Position numbers and translations under genes: made by a program. This document shows positions 1-6,660 of a DNA stretch of 9,222 nucleotides, in pieces (position 1 is the first letter of the stretch; the number at the start of each line of letters is the position of its first letter). A model generated the notes under the pieces. That model did not search any database. It was given only the letters and a program-made list of their open reading frames with translations, and had not been told where the DNA came from. The DNA is from 4484-232 sp964486555 (GTDB taxonomy: Bacteria > Thermotogota > Thermotogae > Thermotogales > Thermotogaceae), in the NCBI GenBank assembly GCA_964486555.1, contig CAZANP010000063.1, positions 1-9,222 of the forward strand. Direction: 5' to 3'.

Positions 1-42
1 ATGGTATATAATAAATCCGATGTTAGAAAAACGAAAGGGTGA
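1..42 (+). CDS. 3' end of an unidentified upstream gene (partial)
   Basis: The first reading frame is open from the window start to a TGA at 40-42 and gives a short basic tail ending SDVRKTKG. The ATG at position 1 is just the window edge and need not be a start. The stop lies inside the Shine-Dalgarno of minD, which is the normal arrangement for a preceding gene of the same operon here. The tail does not resemble the MinC C-terminus I remember from T. maritima. Too little is present to name the gene. Confidence 0.4.
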   Translation: MVYNKSDVRKTKG

Positions 43-43
43 T
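34..43 (+). promoter_or_regulatory. Ribosome binding site that fixes the minD start
   Basis: AAAGGGTGAT matches the anti-Shine-Dalgarno complement AAAGGAGGTGAT with two bases missing. It ends four bases before the GTG at 48. The alternative starts GTG 39 and ATG 42 lie inside this site and cannot use it. Confidence 0.65.
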
Positions 44-47
44 GTGT

Positions 48-863
48 GTGGCAGAGGTTATCGTTGTCACCTCTGGAAAGGGAGGCGTAGGGAAGACAAC
101 TTTAACAGCGAATTTGGGATGTGCTCTTGCAAAACTCGGAGAGAAGGTATGTTTGGTAGACGCAGATATCGGATTGAAGAACCTTGATGTTGTGCTGGGA
201 CTTGAAAACAGGATAGTTTACACGTTGATAGATGTCGTGAACGGCAATGTTTCCGCTCAAGAAGCCCTCGTCAGGCACAAAATCTTAAAAAATGTGTACT
301 TACTTGCCGCTTCTCAAGTAGCAACTAAAGAGATGGTGTCACCAGATGATATGAAGAGGGTTATAAAAGAGCTTTACCCTCATTTCGACTACATAATAAT
401 AGATTCTCCAGCTGGAATCGAAAGGGGATTCAGAAACGCGGTGACACCTGCCGAAAAAGTTCTCATCATTACAACACCTGAGCTCACAGCCATATCCGAT
501 GCTGATAGAGTGATTGGTCTCCTTGAGAACTTTGGTTTTTCCGATGAGAACATAAAGATAGTTCTCAACAAATTCAAAGCATCTATGGTGAGAAGAGGGG
601 ATATGCTCACAACCGAAGATGTGGAGAGTACTCTCGCCCTGGAGATAATTTCCGTTATACCAGACTCTGAAGAAGTCATAATTGCGACCAACAGAGGGAT
701 ACCGATAACACTGGATGGAACAACTCAAATTGCTCGAAGTTTTGAAAACCTTGCAAGGAGATTGAGGGGGGAAAGAATACCAATAGAAGAGGATCTCCTG
801 ATAGAAAGCAAAGGAATCGTATCTTTCATCAAAAAATTCTTCTCCAAATTCAAGAGGGGTTGA
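48..863 (+). CDS. minD: Septum site-determining ATPase MinD
   Basis: MinD is a membrane-cycling ParA/MinD-family ATPase. ATP-bound dimers sit on the inner membrane, recruit MinC to block FtsZ ring assembly away from midcell, and are released by MinE. From GTG 48 the protein has 271 residues, normal for the family. The deviant Walker A motif GKGGVGKT is at residues 10-17 with its signature lysine (K11). DADIGLKNLD follows at about 41-50, and the Walker B-like IIIDSPAGIERG is near 116-127. The C-terminus, IVSFIKKFFSKFKRG, is an amphipathic basic helix of the kind that anchors MinD to membrane. GTG 48 is chosen because a GGTGAT ribosome site ends four bases upstream and because known homologs begin MA-VIVVTSGKGG; GTG 39 or ATG 42 would add three or two residues. 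minE follows after four bases, so the two are co-transcribed. Confidence 0.95.
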   Translation: MAEVIVVTSGKGGVGKTTLTANLGCALAKLGEKVCLVDADIGLKNLDVVLGLENRIVYTLIDVVNGNVSAQEALVRHKILKNVYLLAASQVATKEMVSPDDMKRVIKELYPHFDYIIIDSPAGIERGFRNAVTPAEKVLIITTPELTAISDADRVIGLLENFGFSDENIKIVLNKFKASMVRRGDMLTTEDVESTLALEIISVIPDSEEVIIATNRGIPITLDGTTQIARSFENLARRLRGERIPIEEDLLIESKGIVSFIKKFFSKFKRG

Positions 864-867
864 TACC

Positions 868-1143
868 ATGAGGTTTTGGTTCTGGAGAAGGAAAAAGAAA
901 GAGAGCAGTAGAGAAACTGCAAGGAAAAGGCTCGAGAGGCTGATCAGCACCTCCAGGAGAAGGGAGATAGGAATTCAGGAGATAATACCTGAGGATAAAC
1001 TCAGCGAGAATTCTGAGAAGATAAGGGAAAGAATTGTAAGCTGGGTGGTTGAAACTTTCAACGTCGATAGGAACAAAGTTAAGGTGGAATTTGAAGAGAG
1101 GAACGGTCATGTGATAATCATAACCAACGTATCTTTGGAATGA
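868..1143 (+). CDS. minE: Cell division topological specificity factor MinE
   Basis: MinE stimulates the MinD ATPase and displaces MinCD, restricting division inhibition to the poles. The 91-residue length is typical. The N-terminus MRFWFWRRKKK is an aromatic/basic membrane-targeting segment, and residues about 11-32 (ARKRLERLISTSRR) correspond to the MinD-binding anti-MinCD helix. Residues about 38-90 form the topological specificity domain, with the usual pattern of a helix (SEKIRERIVSWVVETF) and two strands (KVKVEFEER and HVIIITNVSL). ATG 868 lies four bases after the minD stop, with GAGGGGTTGAT as ribosome site ending three bases upstream. The stop overlaps an ATG (ATGATG at 1140-1145) that may start the next gene, so translational coupling continues. 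Confidence 0.9.
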   Translation: MRFWFWRRKKKESSRETARKRLERLISTSRRREIGIQEIIPEDKLSENSEKIRERIVSWVVETFNVDRNKVKVEFEERNGHVIIITNVSLE

Positions 1144-1325
1144 TGGGGGGATTGAANNNNNNNNNNNNNNNNNNNNNNNNNNNNNNNNNNNNNNNNNNNN
1201 NNNNNNNNNNNNNNNNNNNNNNNNNNNNNNNNNNNNNNNNNNNNNNNNNNNNNNNNGGCATTTTCTTCTGCGAATTCGATGGGCCAAGAAACAGGACGGT
1301 TCATGTGAAAGTTATGAAGGGGTGA
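1140..1325 (+). CDS. Unidentified gene interrupted by an assembly gap
   Basis: Only the two edges are readable. The upstream edge has ATGATGGGGGGATTGAA, with ATG 1140 overlapping the minE stop. The true start could equally be ATG 1143 or lie inside the gap, because GGGGGGAT resembles a ribosome site. The downstream edge (1257-1325) ends with FFCEFDGPRNRTVHVKVMKG and then TGA, an alternating pattern that suggests a beta hairpin. The TGA overlaps the next GTG (GTGA). The 100-N gap is a placeholder of unknown real length, so the apparent 61-residue frame joining both edges is not evidence of size or even of one gene. I do not recognise the family. Confidence 0.45.
   Translation: MMGGLXXXXXXXXXXXXXXXXXXXXXXXXXXXXXXXXXXGIFFCEFDGPRNRTVHVKVMKG
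1157..1256. other. Scaffold gap, 100 N
   Basis: Exactly 100 consecutive N, the conventional filler for a gap of unknown size. It falls inside the minDE operon and hides most of the gene between minE and the P-loop protein. Confidence 0.98.
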
Positions 1326-1326
1326 T
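1317..1326 (+). promoter_or_regulatory. Ribosome binding site before the P-loop gene
   Basis: AAGGGGTGAT ends four bases before CTG 1331 and overlaps GTG 1322. The spacing equals that of the minD site, so it favours a CTG start or tolerates an overlapping GTG start. Confidence 0.55.
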
Positions 1327-1816
1327 AGAGCTGAAAAAGAATCTGTTCATAGTTGGTCTTCCTGGTTCTGGAAAATCGAGTGTTTTGAAGATTCTGTCTG
1401 AGGATTTCGGTTATACTGTCATAGATGTGGATGAGCTTGTGGAGCTTGAAGCGGGTATGAAACCTGAGGAAGTCGTGAGAAATAACGGTCTCGAAGCTCT
1501 CAAAAAGATCGAAAGAAGGATTTTAAGGAGGTTGAAAAACGTAGAAGGGTACATAATCGCTACCATAGGTTTGTCACAGGATATACCGGATTCCTCAGAC
1601 GTGGTTTATCTCAAACACCCCAGAAGCAAATCAATATCCAAGATGACCATGAAGTTCCAGTTCAAAGATGAAAAAAGAAAGAGGAGATTACTCACACTTT
1701 ATGATGAGTTCCATTCTCATTTCTCAAAGAACTCCTCCCTCGTGATATCCGTTGAAGGAAAAAACAGGTTTGAGATAGCAAAAATAATAGACGATTTCAT
1801 AAGGAAGAGAAACTGA
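1322..1816 (+). CDS. Shikimate-kinase-like P-loop NTPase, probably not a shikimate kinase
   Basis: Up to 164 residues, the size of shikimate kinase, in the nucleoside-monophosphate-kinase fold. Walker A GLPGSGKS is at residues 12-19. DVDELVE (35-41) matches the DxDxxIE segment of AroK, and EALKKIE (58-64) aligns with EAFRRLE. VVYLKHP (94-100) matches the strand before the lid. Key residues are missing: the substrate-binding arginine of FRxxE is lysine, the GGG loop is replaced by ATIGLS (80-85), and the R-x-P-x-Y segment appears as YDEFHSHFSKNSSLVI (127-142) without its arginine. I infer a paralog with another substrate or a regulatory role. GTG 1322 is used here. The ribosome site points instead to CTG 1331, giving a protein that begins with KKNLFIVGLPG, closer to AroK N-termini. 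It is the last gene of the minDE cluster. Confidence 0.75.
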   Translation: MIELKKNLFIVGLPGSGKSSVLKILSEDFGYTVIDVDELVELEAGMKPEEVVRNNGLEALKKIERRILRRLKNVEGYIIATIGLSQDIPDSSDVVYLKHPRSKSISKMTMKFQFKDEKRKRRLLTLYDEFHSHFSKNSSLVISVEGKNRFEIAKIIDDFIRKRN

Positions 1817-2963
1817 TCCTCTCTCTCAACCTCTTTTCGATCTCATCCAAGAATACGACACTCGGTGGCTCGAATCCGTTGAATCTTGAAGAATATTCCA
1901 CAGTGTAAGCTCCTGCGTTTATGAAAAATACGATATCATCTTTCGTTGTATTCTCAGGTAAGAGAGCGTCATAGTATATGACATCGACACTATCGCAGGT
2001 GGGGCCTGCCAGGACGAATTTCTTCTTTTTCACATCTTCTTTGTCTTTAACGACCAGCTCGTACCTGAATCCTTCCAGGGTTTCTGCAAGGCCATGGAAC
2101 ACACCTGAATCTATGTATATCCATTCTTCTCCCACTTTTTCGGATCTCAGTACGACTCTTGTGACCATTATTCCAGCATCTCCCACCATGTATCTTCCAG
2201 GTTCAACCGCTATCTCGATGGTTGGAACGAACCACAGAAATTCTTCTATCGCTTCGAATATCACCCTCGCTATTTCCTCGATAGACGGTATGGGTTTGAG
2301 ATGCCTTATCGGGAATCCTCCTCCAACGTTCAAAAAGAACATGTCCACTCCGTTCCTCATCGCTTTTGCGAAAACCTTGGAAACCTTTTCTATAGCCTTT
2401 CTCCAACTGTACTTGTTGTAATTTTGAGATCCAACATGAAAACTCATGCCGATGGGTTTCAGTCTCAATTTCTTAGCGTACAATATGAGATCAAGAGCTC
2501 GTTCCATCTCAACACCGAATTTTCTGGATAGAGGCCAATCGCTATCGGAACCGTCCGTTGCGATTCTTATGAAGACCTTACTGCCAGGTGCGTTGTAAGC
2601 TATCTTTTCAACCTCCATTTCGCTATCGGCAACGTAAAGATCTATACCCACATTGTAGGCAAACCTTATGTCGTGTTCTTTTTTTATCGTGTTTCCAAAG
2701 CTCATCTTCTTCGGCGATACACCCAGCATCAGCAATTTCTCTATCTCTCCTCGTGAAGCAACATCGAAATGAGATCCAAGAGAGTCCAGAAGGGTGAGTA
2801 TACGAGGATGAGAATTGGCCTTAACGGCATAAAAAACCTTTGCCTTCCCTTTGAAGGCTTCCCTCATTCTGATGAAATTTTCCTTCACTATCTCCAAATC
2901 CATGATCAAAAAAGGTGTTTCCAAAATATCGGACGCCTTTCTCACGAGCTCATTTATTCTCAT
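1797..2963 (-). CDS. PLP-dependent ornithine/lysine decarboxylase (fold III)
   Basis: Decarboxylates a basic amino acid, most likely L-ornithine to putrescine, for polyamine synthesis in the cytosol. The 388-residue protein has all landmarks of the eukaryotic-type ODC / alanine-racemase fold. PLP lysine K48 is in YAVKAN (45-50), HVGSQ is at 176-180 (histidine stacking on PLP), the phosphate-binding GGGFP is at 214-218 and EPGR is at 254-257. The catalytic GPTCDSVD at 320-327 has C323 and D324, and GAYT is at 351-354. The CDS motif separates it from diaminopimelate decarboxylase, which has CES in this position. Ornithine versus lysine cannot be settled by eye. ATG 2963 has AAGGAGGGG seven bases upstream. 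In T. maritima I recall an annotated ornithine decarboxylase (TM1870) next to an RND-like protein (TM1869), the same neighbourhood. The 3' end overlaps the convergent P-loop gene by 20 bp. Confidence 0.9.
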   Translation of the reverse strand: MRINELVRKASDILETPFLIMDLEIVKENFIRMREAFKGKAKVFYAVKANSHPRILTLLDSLGSHFDVASRGEIEKLLMLGVSPKKMSFGNTIKKEHDIRFAYNVGIDLYVADSEMEVEKIAYNAPGSKVFIRIATDGSDSDWPLSRKFGVEMERALDLILYAKKLRLKPIGMSFHVGSQNYNKYSWRKAIEKVSKVFAKAMRNGVDMFFLNVGGGFPIRHLKPIPSIEEIARVIFEAIEEFLWFVPTIEIAVEPGRYMVGDAGIMVTRVVLRSEKVGEEWIYIDSGVFHGLAETLEGFRYELVVKDKEDVKKKKFVLAGPTCDSVDVIYYDALLPENTTKDDIVFFINAGAYTVEYSSRFNGFEPPSVVFLDEIEKRLRERISFSSL

Positions 2964-2997
2964 CGGTTCCCCTCCTTGTTAAGATATTTAAACCTCA

Positions 2998-3013
2998 TTT
3001 CTTTTCAAAGAAA
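2998..3013. repeat. Inverted repeat in the decarboxylase 5' region
   Basis: TTTCTT-ttca-AAGAAA is a perfect six-base inverted repeat around a four-base centre. It overlaps the weak -10 of the decarboxylase promoter candidate, so it could be an operator. The sequence is AT-rich and may be chance. Confidence 0.3.
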
Positions 3014-3030
3014 TTAAGAGAGGGTGTCAA
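3002..3030 (-). promoter_or_regulatory. Candidate promoter of the decarboxylase gene
   Basis: On the minus strand a perfect -35 TTGACA (3030-3025) is followed after 17 bases by TGAAAA (3007-3002), a poor -10. The start point would fall about 30 bases before the ATG. The good -35 is the main support. Confidence 0.35.
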
Positions 3031-3062
3031 CTTAGAAGGTTGTTCCTAAATCTTACGAGAAT

Positions 3063-3093
3063 TTGATGAATCTCAGAATATTTGGGGTAAAAT
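3063..3093 (+). promoter_or_regulatory. Candidate promoter of the RND-like gene
   Basis: TTGATG (3063-3068) and TAAAAT (3088-3093) are separated by 19 bases, with four and five matches to consensus. The predicted start lies just before the AGGAGG at 3108-3113. If correct, the in-frame TTG 3063 and ATG 3066 cannot be start codons. Confidence 0.35.
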
Positions 3094-3107
3094 TAAGTAA
3101 AAAGCTT

Positions 3108-3113
3108 AGGAGG
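3108..3113 (+). promoter_or_regulatory. Ribosome binding site that fixes the RND start
   Basis: A perfect AGGAGG nine bases before ATG 3123. The earlier in-frame starts at 3063 and 3066 have no such site. Confidence 0.75.
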
Positions 3114-3122
3114 AAAACAGTA

Positions 3123-5216
3123 ATGAGTAAGAAAAGAGCCATCATCTTTCTATCTATAATCGGTTTTCTAACACTTATTGGTGTCATTTTCCTTCTCGTC
3201 AGAATGAAAGTCGATGTCTCTGGAACGGCTCTTCTTCCAGAGGAAGATCCAGCCTATAAAAGCATGAAGAAAATGGAAGAGATCTTTGGCTCTTCAAGAA
3301 CCATGATGGTAATTCTGAAAAAGAAAAGTGGTGATGTGTTCTCAAATGACGTGATCAGAGAGCTATCCAAGATCGAGGACAGATTGAAAGAGCTTCCCTA
3401 CGTCCTGAAAGTGGATTCCATCTTGAAAGCCCAGAAAGTTTCTTTGAGATTCACGATAGGAGGTATAGATGTTAAAGCAACTCCATACTTTCCAGATGGT
3501 AGCGTCTCTAGTTTTTCCAAAGATATCCTCAAGGATAGACTCTACGTTGGAAACTTGATCGATCCCGAAGGGAAAGTCCTCGCTTTTATCCTGCAGGTTA
3601 CTGATACTAAAGCTTTAGAGGTAGTTGAAAGTGTAAAAAAGGTTTTTGAAGCAGTTTCCGATGATTTCGAAATCTACATGACAGGTGAGCCAGTTGCTGA
3701 TGCAGAGCTCGAATCATCGGTTTGGATCCTGGCATTTTTCTACCCTCCCATTCTTTTCGGCTTGATATGGTTTCTATACTTCATGAGACTCGGTAGTGCT
3801 TCAGCTGCGGTGATACCTCCTGTAATATCCATAATCTCGGCTCTTTGGACCTATGAAATAGCCTCCCTCATAGGGATACCTCTCAATATATTGACAGCTA
3901 CTGTTGGGATATTTATAATAATCGTCAGTTCATCATATGGTCTCCACTTTGTGGATAGATATATAGAATATCGTTTTACTATGGGATTACAAGATTCCAT
4001 TCGTAAGACTCTGGAGAGCGAGAAAGTACCTATAACTCTGTCTGCTGTAACAACGGCTATCGCATTCCTCTCCTTCATATTCACACCACTCTCTGCTTTC
4101 AAACAGTTGGGAATACTGGTCGCTTTGGGTGTCATACTGAGTGCGATCTCGAGTTTGGTGCTGATAATTCCTGTGATATCTTTATTCGATGTTCATAAAA
4201 TAAAAAGAAGGTACCTGGTTCTGAACATAGAATTTGGAAAGCATTGGAAGACTTTCTCGATATTTGCGATCGTTGGAATCGTCATCTCTTTCTCCCTACT
4301 GGTCAGCAAGATAGAGGTCAATATGGATCAGTTCTCATATTTTGGATCGAATTCGAAAGTCAAGGTAGCTTCCGATGTATCAAACAAGTACTTCGGCTGG
4401 ACATTGCCATTATACGTTCTGGTCGAGAAGGAAAAGCCTTTCACATCTAAAGATCAGGAGGTACTTGAGGAGATCGTTGGAAGGATAGAGAGACTTAACG
4501 GAGTGAACGACGTTACGAGTATCCTGGATGTTGCAGAATCTTTTAAAGTGCCACTTCCCATTCTTCAAATGCTCTCAGGAACCACAGATGAGTTCAAAGA
4601 CCTTATCAGAGGAAATGTTCTTAGGCTTCTGGTAAAAACACCATATACAGACACCCTGAGAACGGACAGGTTAGTGAAGAAGATACAGGAGATTTTAAAA
4701 GATTACGATGAATACACATTCGATGTGACAGGACCTGTTGTGGTGACTGCGAGTTTGAACTCCAAGATCGTTAAAAGTCAGTTCATAACGGTTGCCGTAT
4801 CGTTTTTGTTCATATTCGGCCTTCTTGTGGCCGTTTTCAAGAAAGTCGTGATATCCCTGGTGGCATCCATTCCAATCATTTTGACCACGTTTTTAAACTT
4901 CATCCTGATGGCCGTCGTTAAGATATCTCTGGAGATAGCAACATCCATAGTTTCGAGCATGCTGATGGGACTTGTCATAGATTACTCGATCCACTTCGTG
5001 AGCAAGTATTTAACAATGAAATCGATTAAAAAGGTCATACAAGAAGTAGGGGCTGTCATTCTGAGTAACTCCATTGGTTTAAGCGTGGGGTTTGCTTCTC
5101 TTCTGTTCGCTCCTTTGATTCTGTACGTGAAACTCGGTTTCCTGTTGTGCGTTGGTATATTTGCTGGTATGATCCTTACGATCCTGATCATACCACCTTT
5201 TCTCGAGAAAGCATGA
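3123..5216 (+). CDS. RND superfamily exporter (MMPL/HAE3-like), 12 TM
   Basis: A 697-residue inner-membrane protein with the internal duplication of RND proteins. TM1 is at about 6-26, followed by an extracytoplasmic domain (27-199) and TM2-6 (201-221, 225-247, 253-276, 303-322, 329-355). The second half repeats this: TM7 375-397, a second extracytoplasmic domain (398-550), then TM8-12 (551-572, 575-598, 603-624, 641-663, 669-693). The TM10 motif GLVIDYSIHF carries the proton-relay aspartate D620. The matching TM4 motif reads SSSYGLHF, with serine S271 in place of the aspartate. Single polypeptides of this size usually move lipids, hopanoids or drugs without an adaptor/outer-membrane pair; none is encoded next to it. 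ATG 3123 is chosen over TTG 3063 because of AGGAGG and because the longer N-terminus would lie in the promoter. I recall the T. maritima relative being annotated as a putative antigen. The substrate is unknown. Confidence 0.85.
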   Translation: MSKKRAIIFLSIIGFLTLIGVIFLLVRMKVDVSGTALLPEEDPAYKSMKKMEEIFGSSRTMMVILKKKSGDVFSNDVIRELSKIEDRLKELPYVLKVDSILKAQKVSLRFTIGGIDVKATPYFPDGSVSSFSKDILKDRLYVGNLIDPEGKVLAFILQVTDTKALEVVESVKKVFEAVSDDFEIYMTGEPVADAELESSVWILAFFYPPILFGLIWFLYFMRLGSASAAVIPPVISIISALWTYEIASLIGIPLNILTATVGIFIIIVSSSYGLHFVDRYIEYRFTMGLQDSIRKTLESEKVPITLSAVTTAIAFLSFIFTPLSAFKQLGILVALGVILSAISSLVLIIPVISLFDVHKIKRRYLVLNIEFGKHWKTFSIFAIVGIVISFSLLVSKIEVNMDQFSYFGSNSKVKVASDVSNKYFGWTLPLYVLVEKEKPFTSKDQEVLEEIVGRIERLNGVNDVTSILDVAESFKVPLPILQMLSGTTDEFKDLIRGNVLRLLVKTPYTDTLRTDRLVKKIQEILKDYDEYTFDVTGPVVVTASLNSKIVKSQFITVAVSFLFIFGLLVAVFKKVVISLVASIPIILTTFLNFILMAVVKISLEIATSIVSSMLMGLVIDYSIHFVSKYLTMKSIKKVIQEVGAVILSNSIGLSVGFASLLFAPLILYVKLGFLLCVGIFAGMILTILIIPPFLEKA

Positions 5217-5218
5217 CT

Positions 5219-6562
5219 TCATATCACCTTCTTTTTCCACTTAACGAGCTTCATTATCGAATATCCTAGAAGCAGTGCCAGGGTGTTGCTTATCGTCATG
5301 GCGTAGAACACACCCTTGAAACCATAAAGATCAGCGAAGATCTTGACAAGAGGTACTCTTATTCCCCATAGCCTTGTTATATTCACGACAGCTATCAGAA
5401 TGTTGTGACCTGATCCTTGAAAAGCTCCCATTATTATCGAGAGAACTGAAAATAGGGGAACAGAGAAAGATACGAGTCTGAAATATATCTCTCCGAGCTC
5501 AACGACTTCTGGGTCATCCACGAATATCCCCGTGAGCTGTTTCCCGAAAAGAAAGAGAAAAGTACACATGATGCTGACTATTAGAAAAGTTATGATCGAC
5601 CCTTTTCTCACAGTTTCATCCACACTCTTCAAGTCATCTGCTCCCAAGAATTGTCCCACCATTGTGCTCACAGCACCCGAGATGCTCATTCCAACCATCG
5701 TTATCGTTGAAGTGACTCTGTTTCCGACACCGTACGCACTCACAACAGCCGGGCCAAAAACAGCGATGATCCCCATTATTATGGAAAATCCCATGGCAGT
5801 TATCATCTGACCAATAGCTGCTGGCATACCTATCCTAAGAATCTTCAGCATGTCTTTCCAGTCAGGTTTGATATCCACCAAATGGAGCTTAAAACCGAGC
5901 TTACCTGTGAAGAGAATGTACAGGCTATAGATACTCGCCACAGCCCTCGATATGACCGTAGCCCAGGCAGCGCCCACTACTTCCAACCTTGGAAAGCCTA
6001 TCCCGAATATCAAAAGAGGATCGAGAACGATGTTTAAAAGGATGGAAACGACTGATATGTTCATAGTGAAAACGGTGTTTCCCCATCCTCTGACTATCGC
6101 AACGATAGCGAACATGATGAAAGAGAAAGGCATCCCAAGGAAGATTATCTTTAAATAGCTCTCGGCAAAACCGAATATTGGCTCTTCTATGTTAAGTAAT
6201 TTCAATATCCATCCGGAGTTAAAAAAACCCCACAAACCTATGACTAAGGATATGAAGACACTCAACGTTAAAGTCTGCATAGCGCTGTTCTCAGCTTTTC
6301 TCGTATTTCCTGCTCCTATGTGCTGAGCTACAAGGGCCGTTCCTGCACTTGCAAGTCCCATGGAGAACGACATGAAGATGAAAATGATGGGAAAAGCGAT
6401 GGTGGGGGCTGAGAATTTGACTTTACCGAGTTTTCCAAGGTAAAAAGCATCCACCATGTTGTACAATGATTGTACAATGTTCGTGATCATGATCGGCCAG
6501 GATAATTTGAAAAGCGAGATGTGAATGGGATTTGCAAAAACATCAACTCTGGTGTTTCTCAA
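5219..6562 (-). CDS. MATE family efflux transporter
   Basis: A cation-coupled (Na+ or H+) multidrug antiporter of the NorM/DinF type in the cytoplasmic membrane. The protein has about 447 residues and 12 hydrophobic segments in two homologous halves, the normal MATE length. Near the N-terminus, SLYNMVDAFYLG (residues 32-43) holds the conserved TM1 aspartate D38. GTALVAQHIGAGN with a following RKAE is the typical loop after TM2, and LDPLLIFGIG matches the usual TM5 region. The second half repeats the pattern with VSAYGVGNRV and GQFLGADD. The start is taken as TTG 6562 because AGGTGATC, a perfect match to the anti-Shine-Dalgarno complement, ends only three bases upstream. GTG 6571 would lie inside that site. 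The 3' end is two bases from the stop of the convergent RND gene, so two transporters are arranged tail to tail. Confidence 0.9.
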   Translation of the reverse strand: MRNTRVDVFANPIHISLFKLSWPIMITNIVQSLYNMVDAFYLGKLGKVKFSAPTIAFPIIFIFMSFSMGLASAGTALVAQHIGAGNTRKAENSAMQTLTLSVFISLVIGLWGFFNSGWILKLLNIEEPIFGFAESYLKIIFLGMPFSFIMFAIVAIVRGWGNTVFTMNISVVSILLNIVLDPLLIFGIGFPRLEVVGAAWATVISRAVASIYSLYILFTGKLGFKLHLVDIKPDWKDMLKILRIGMPAAIGQMITAMGFSIIMGIIAVFGPAVVSAYGVGNRVTSTITMVGMSISGAVSTMVGQFLGADDLKSVDETVRKGSIITFLIVSIMCTFLFLFGKQLTGIFVDDPEVVELGEIYFRLVSFSVPLFSVLSIIMGAFQGSGHNILIAVVNITRLWGIRVPLVKIFADLYGFKGVFYAMTISNTLALLLGYSIMKLVKWKKKVI

Positions 6563-6565
6563 CGT

Positions 6566-6573
6566 GATCACCT
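6566..6573 (-). promoter_or_regulatory. Ribosome binding site that fixes the MATE start
   Basis: AGGTGATC on the minus strand, with the core GGTGAT ending four bases before TTG 6562. This spacing is the same as for minD, and it argues against GTG 6571, which lies within the site. Confidence 0.6.
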
Positions 6574-6600
6574 ACCACGTCTTCTCCATCCTGATATTCT

Positions 6601-6615
6601 ACATTCTGCGAATGT
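6601..6615. promoter_or_regulatory. Perfect palindrome, candidate operator between divergent genes
   Basis: ACATTC-TGC-GAATGT is a perfect six-base inverted repeat with a three-base centre. It sits 38 bases upstream of the MATE start and 45 bases upstream of the methyltransferase ATG, where a repressor could control both directions. No regulator gene is next to it. I could not place convincing -35/-10 pairs on either strand here. Confidence 0.45.
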
Positions 6616-6647
6616 TTATGCGAAAATATTTATGTAAATTTTAATTT

Positions 6648-6657
6648 GGGAGGAGAT
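6648..6657 (+). promoter_or_regulatory. Ribosome binding site that fixes the methyltransferase start
   Basis: GGGAGGAGAT lies just before ATG 6661. The in-frame TTG at 6646 overlaps this site and is not a plausible start. Confidence 0.75.
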
Positions 6658-6660
6658 ACG

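Noticed and set aside
339..950. Long antisense frame over minD and minE
   Set aside because: It mirrors well-supported coding sequence, has no ribosome site I can see and no recognisable domain; the composition is typical of a shadow frame.
850..1287. Minus-strand frame crossing the N gap
   Set aside because: Its continuity depends on the arbitrary 100-N filler, and it is antisense to minE.
1797..1816. Convergent overlap as sign of a frameshift or pseudogene
   Set aside because: Both proteins have normal lengths and complete motifs; short convergent overlaps are common in compact genomes.
1978..2421. Plus-strand frame within the decarboxylase gene
   Set aside because: Antisense to a gene with all catalytic motifs intact; no family features.
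3063..3122. N-terminal extension of the RND protein from TTG 3063 or ATG 3066
   Set aside because: No ribosome site upstream; the stretch overlaps a promoter candidate, and ATG 3123 has a perfect AGGAGG.
6646..6660. TTG 6646 as methyltransferase start
   Set aside because: It lies at the ribosome site GGGAGGAGAT that serves ATG 6661.
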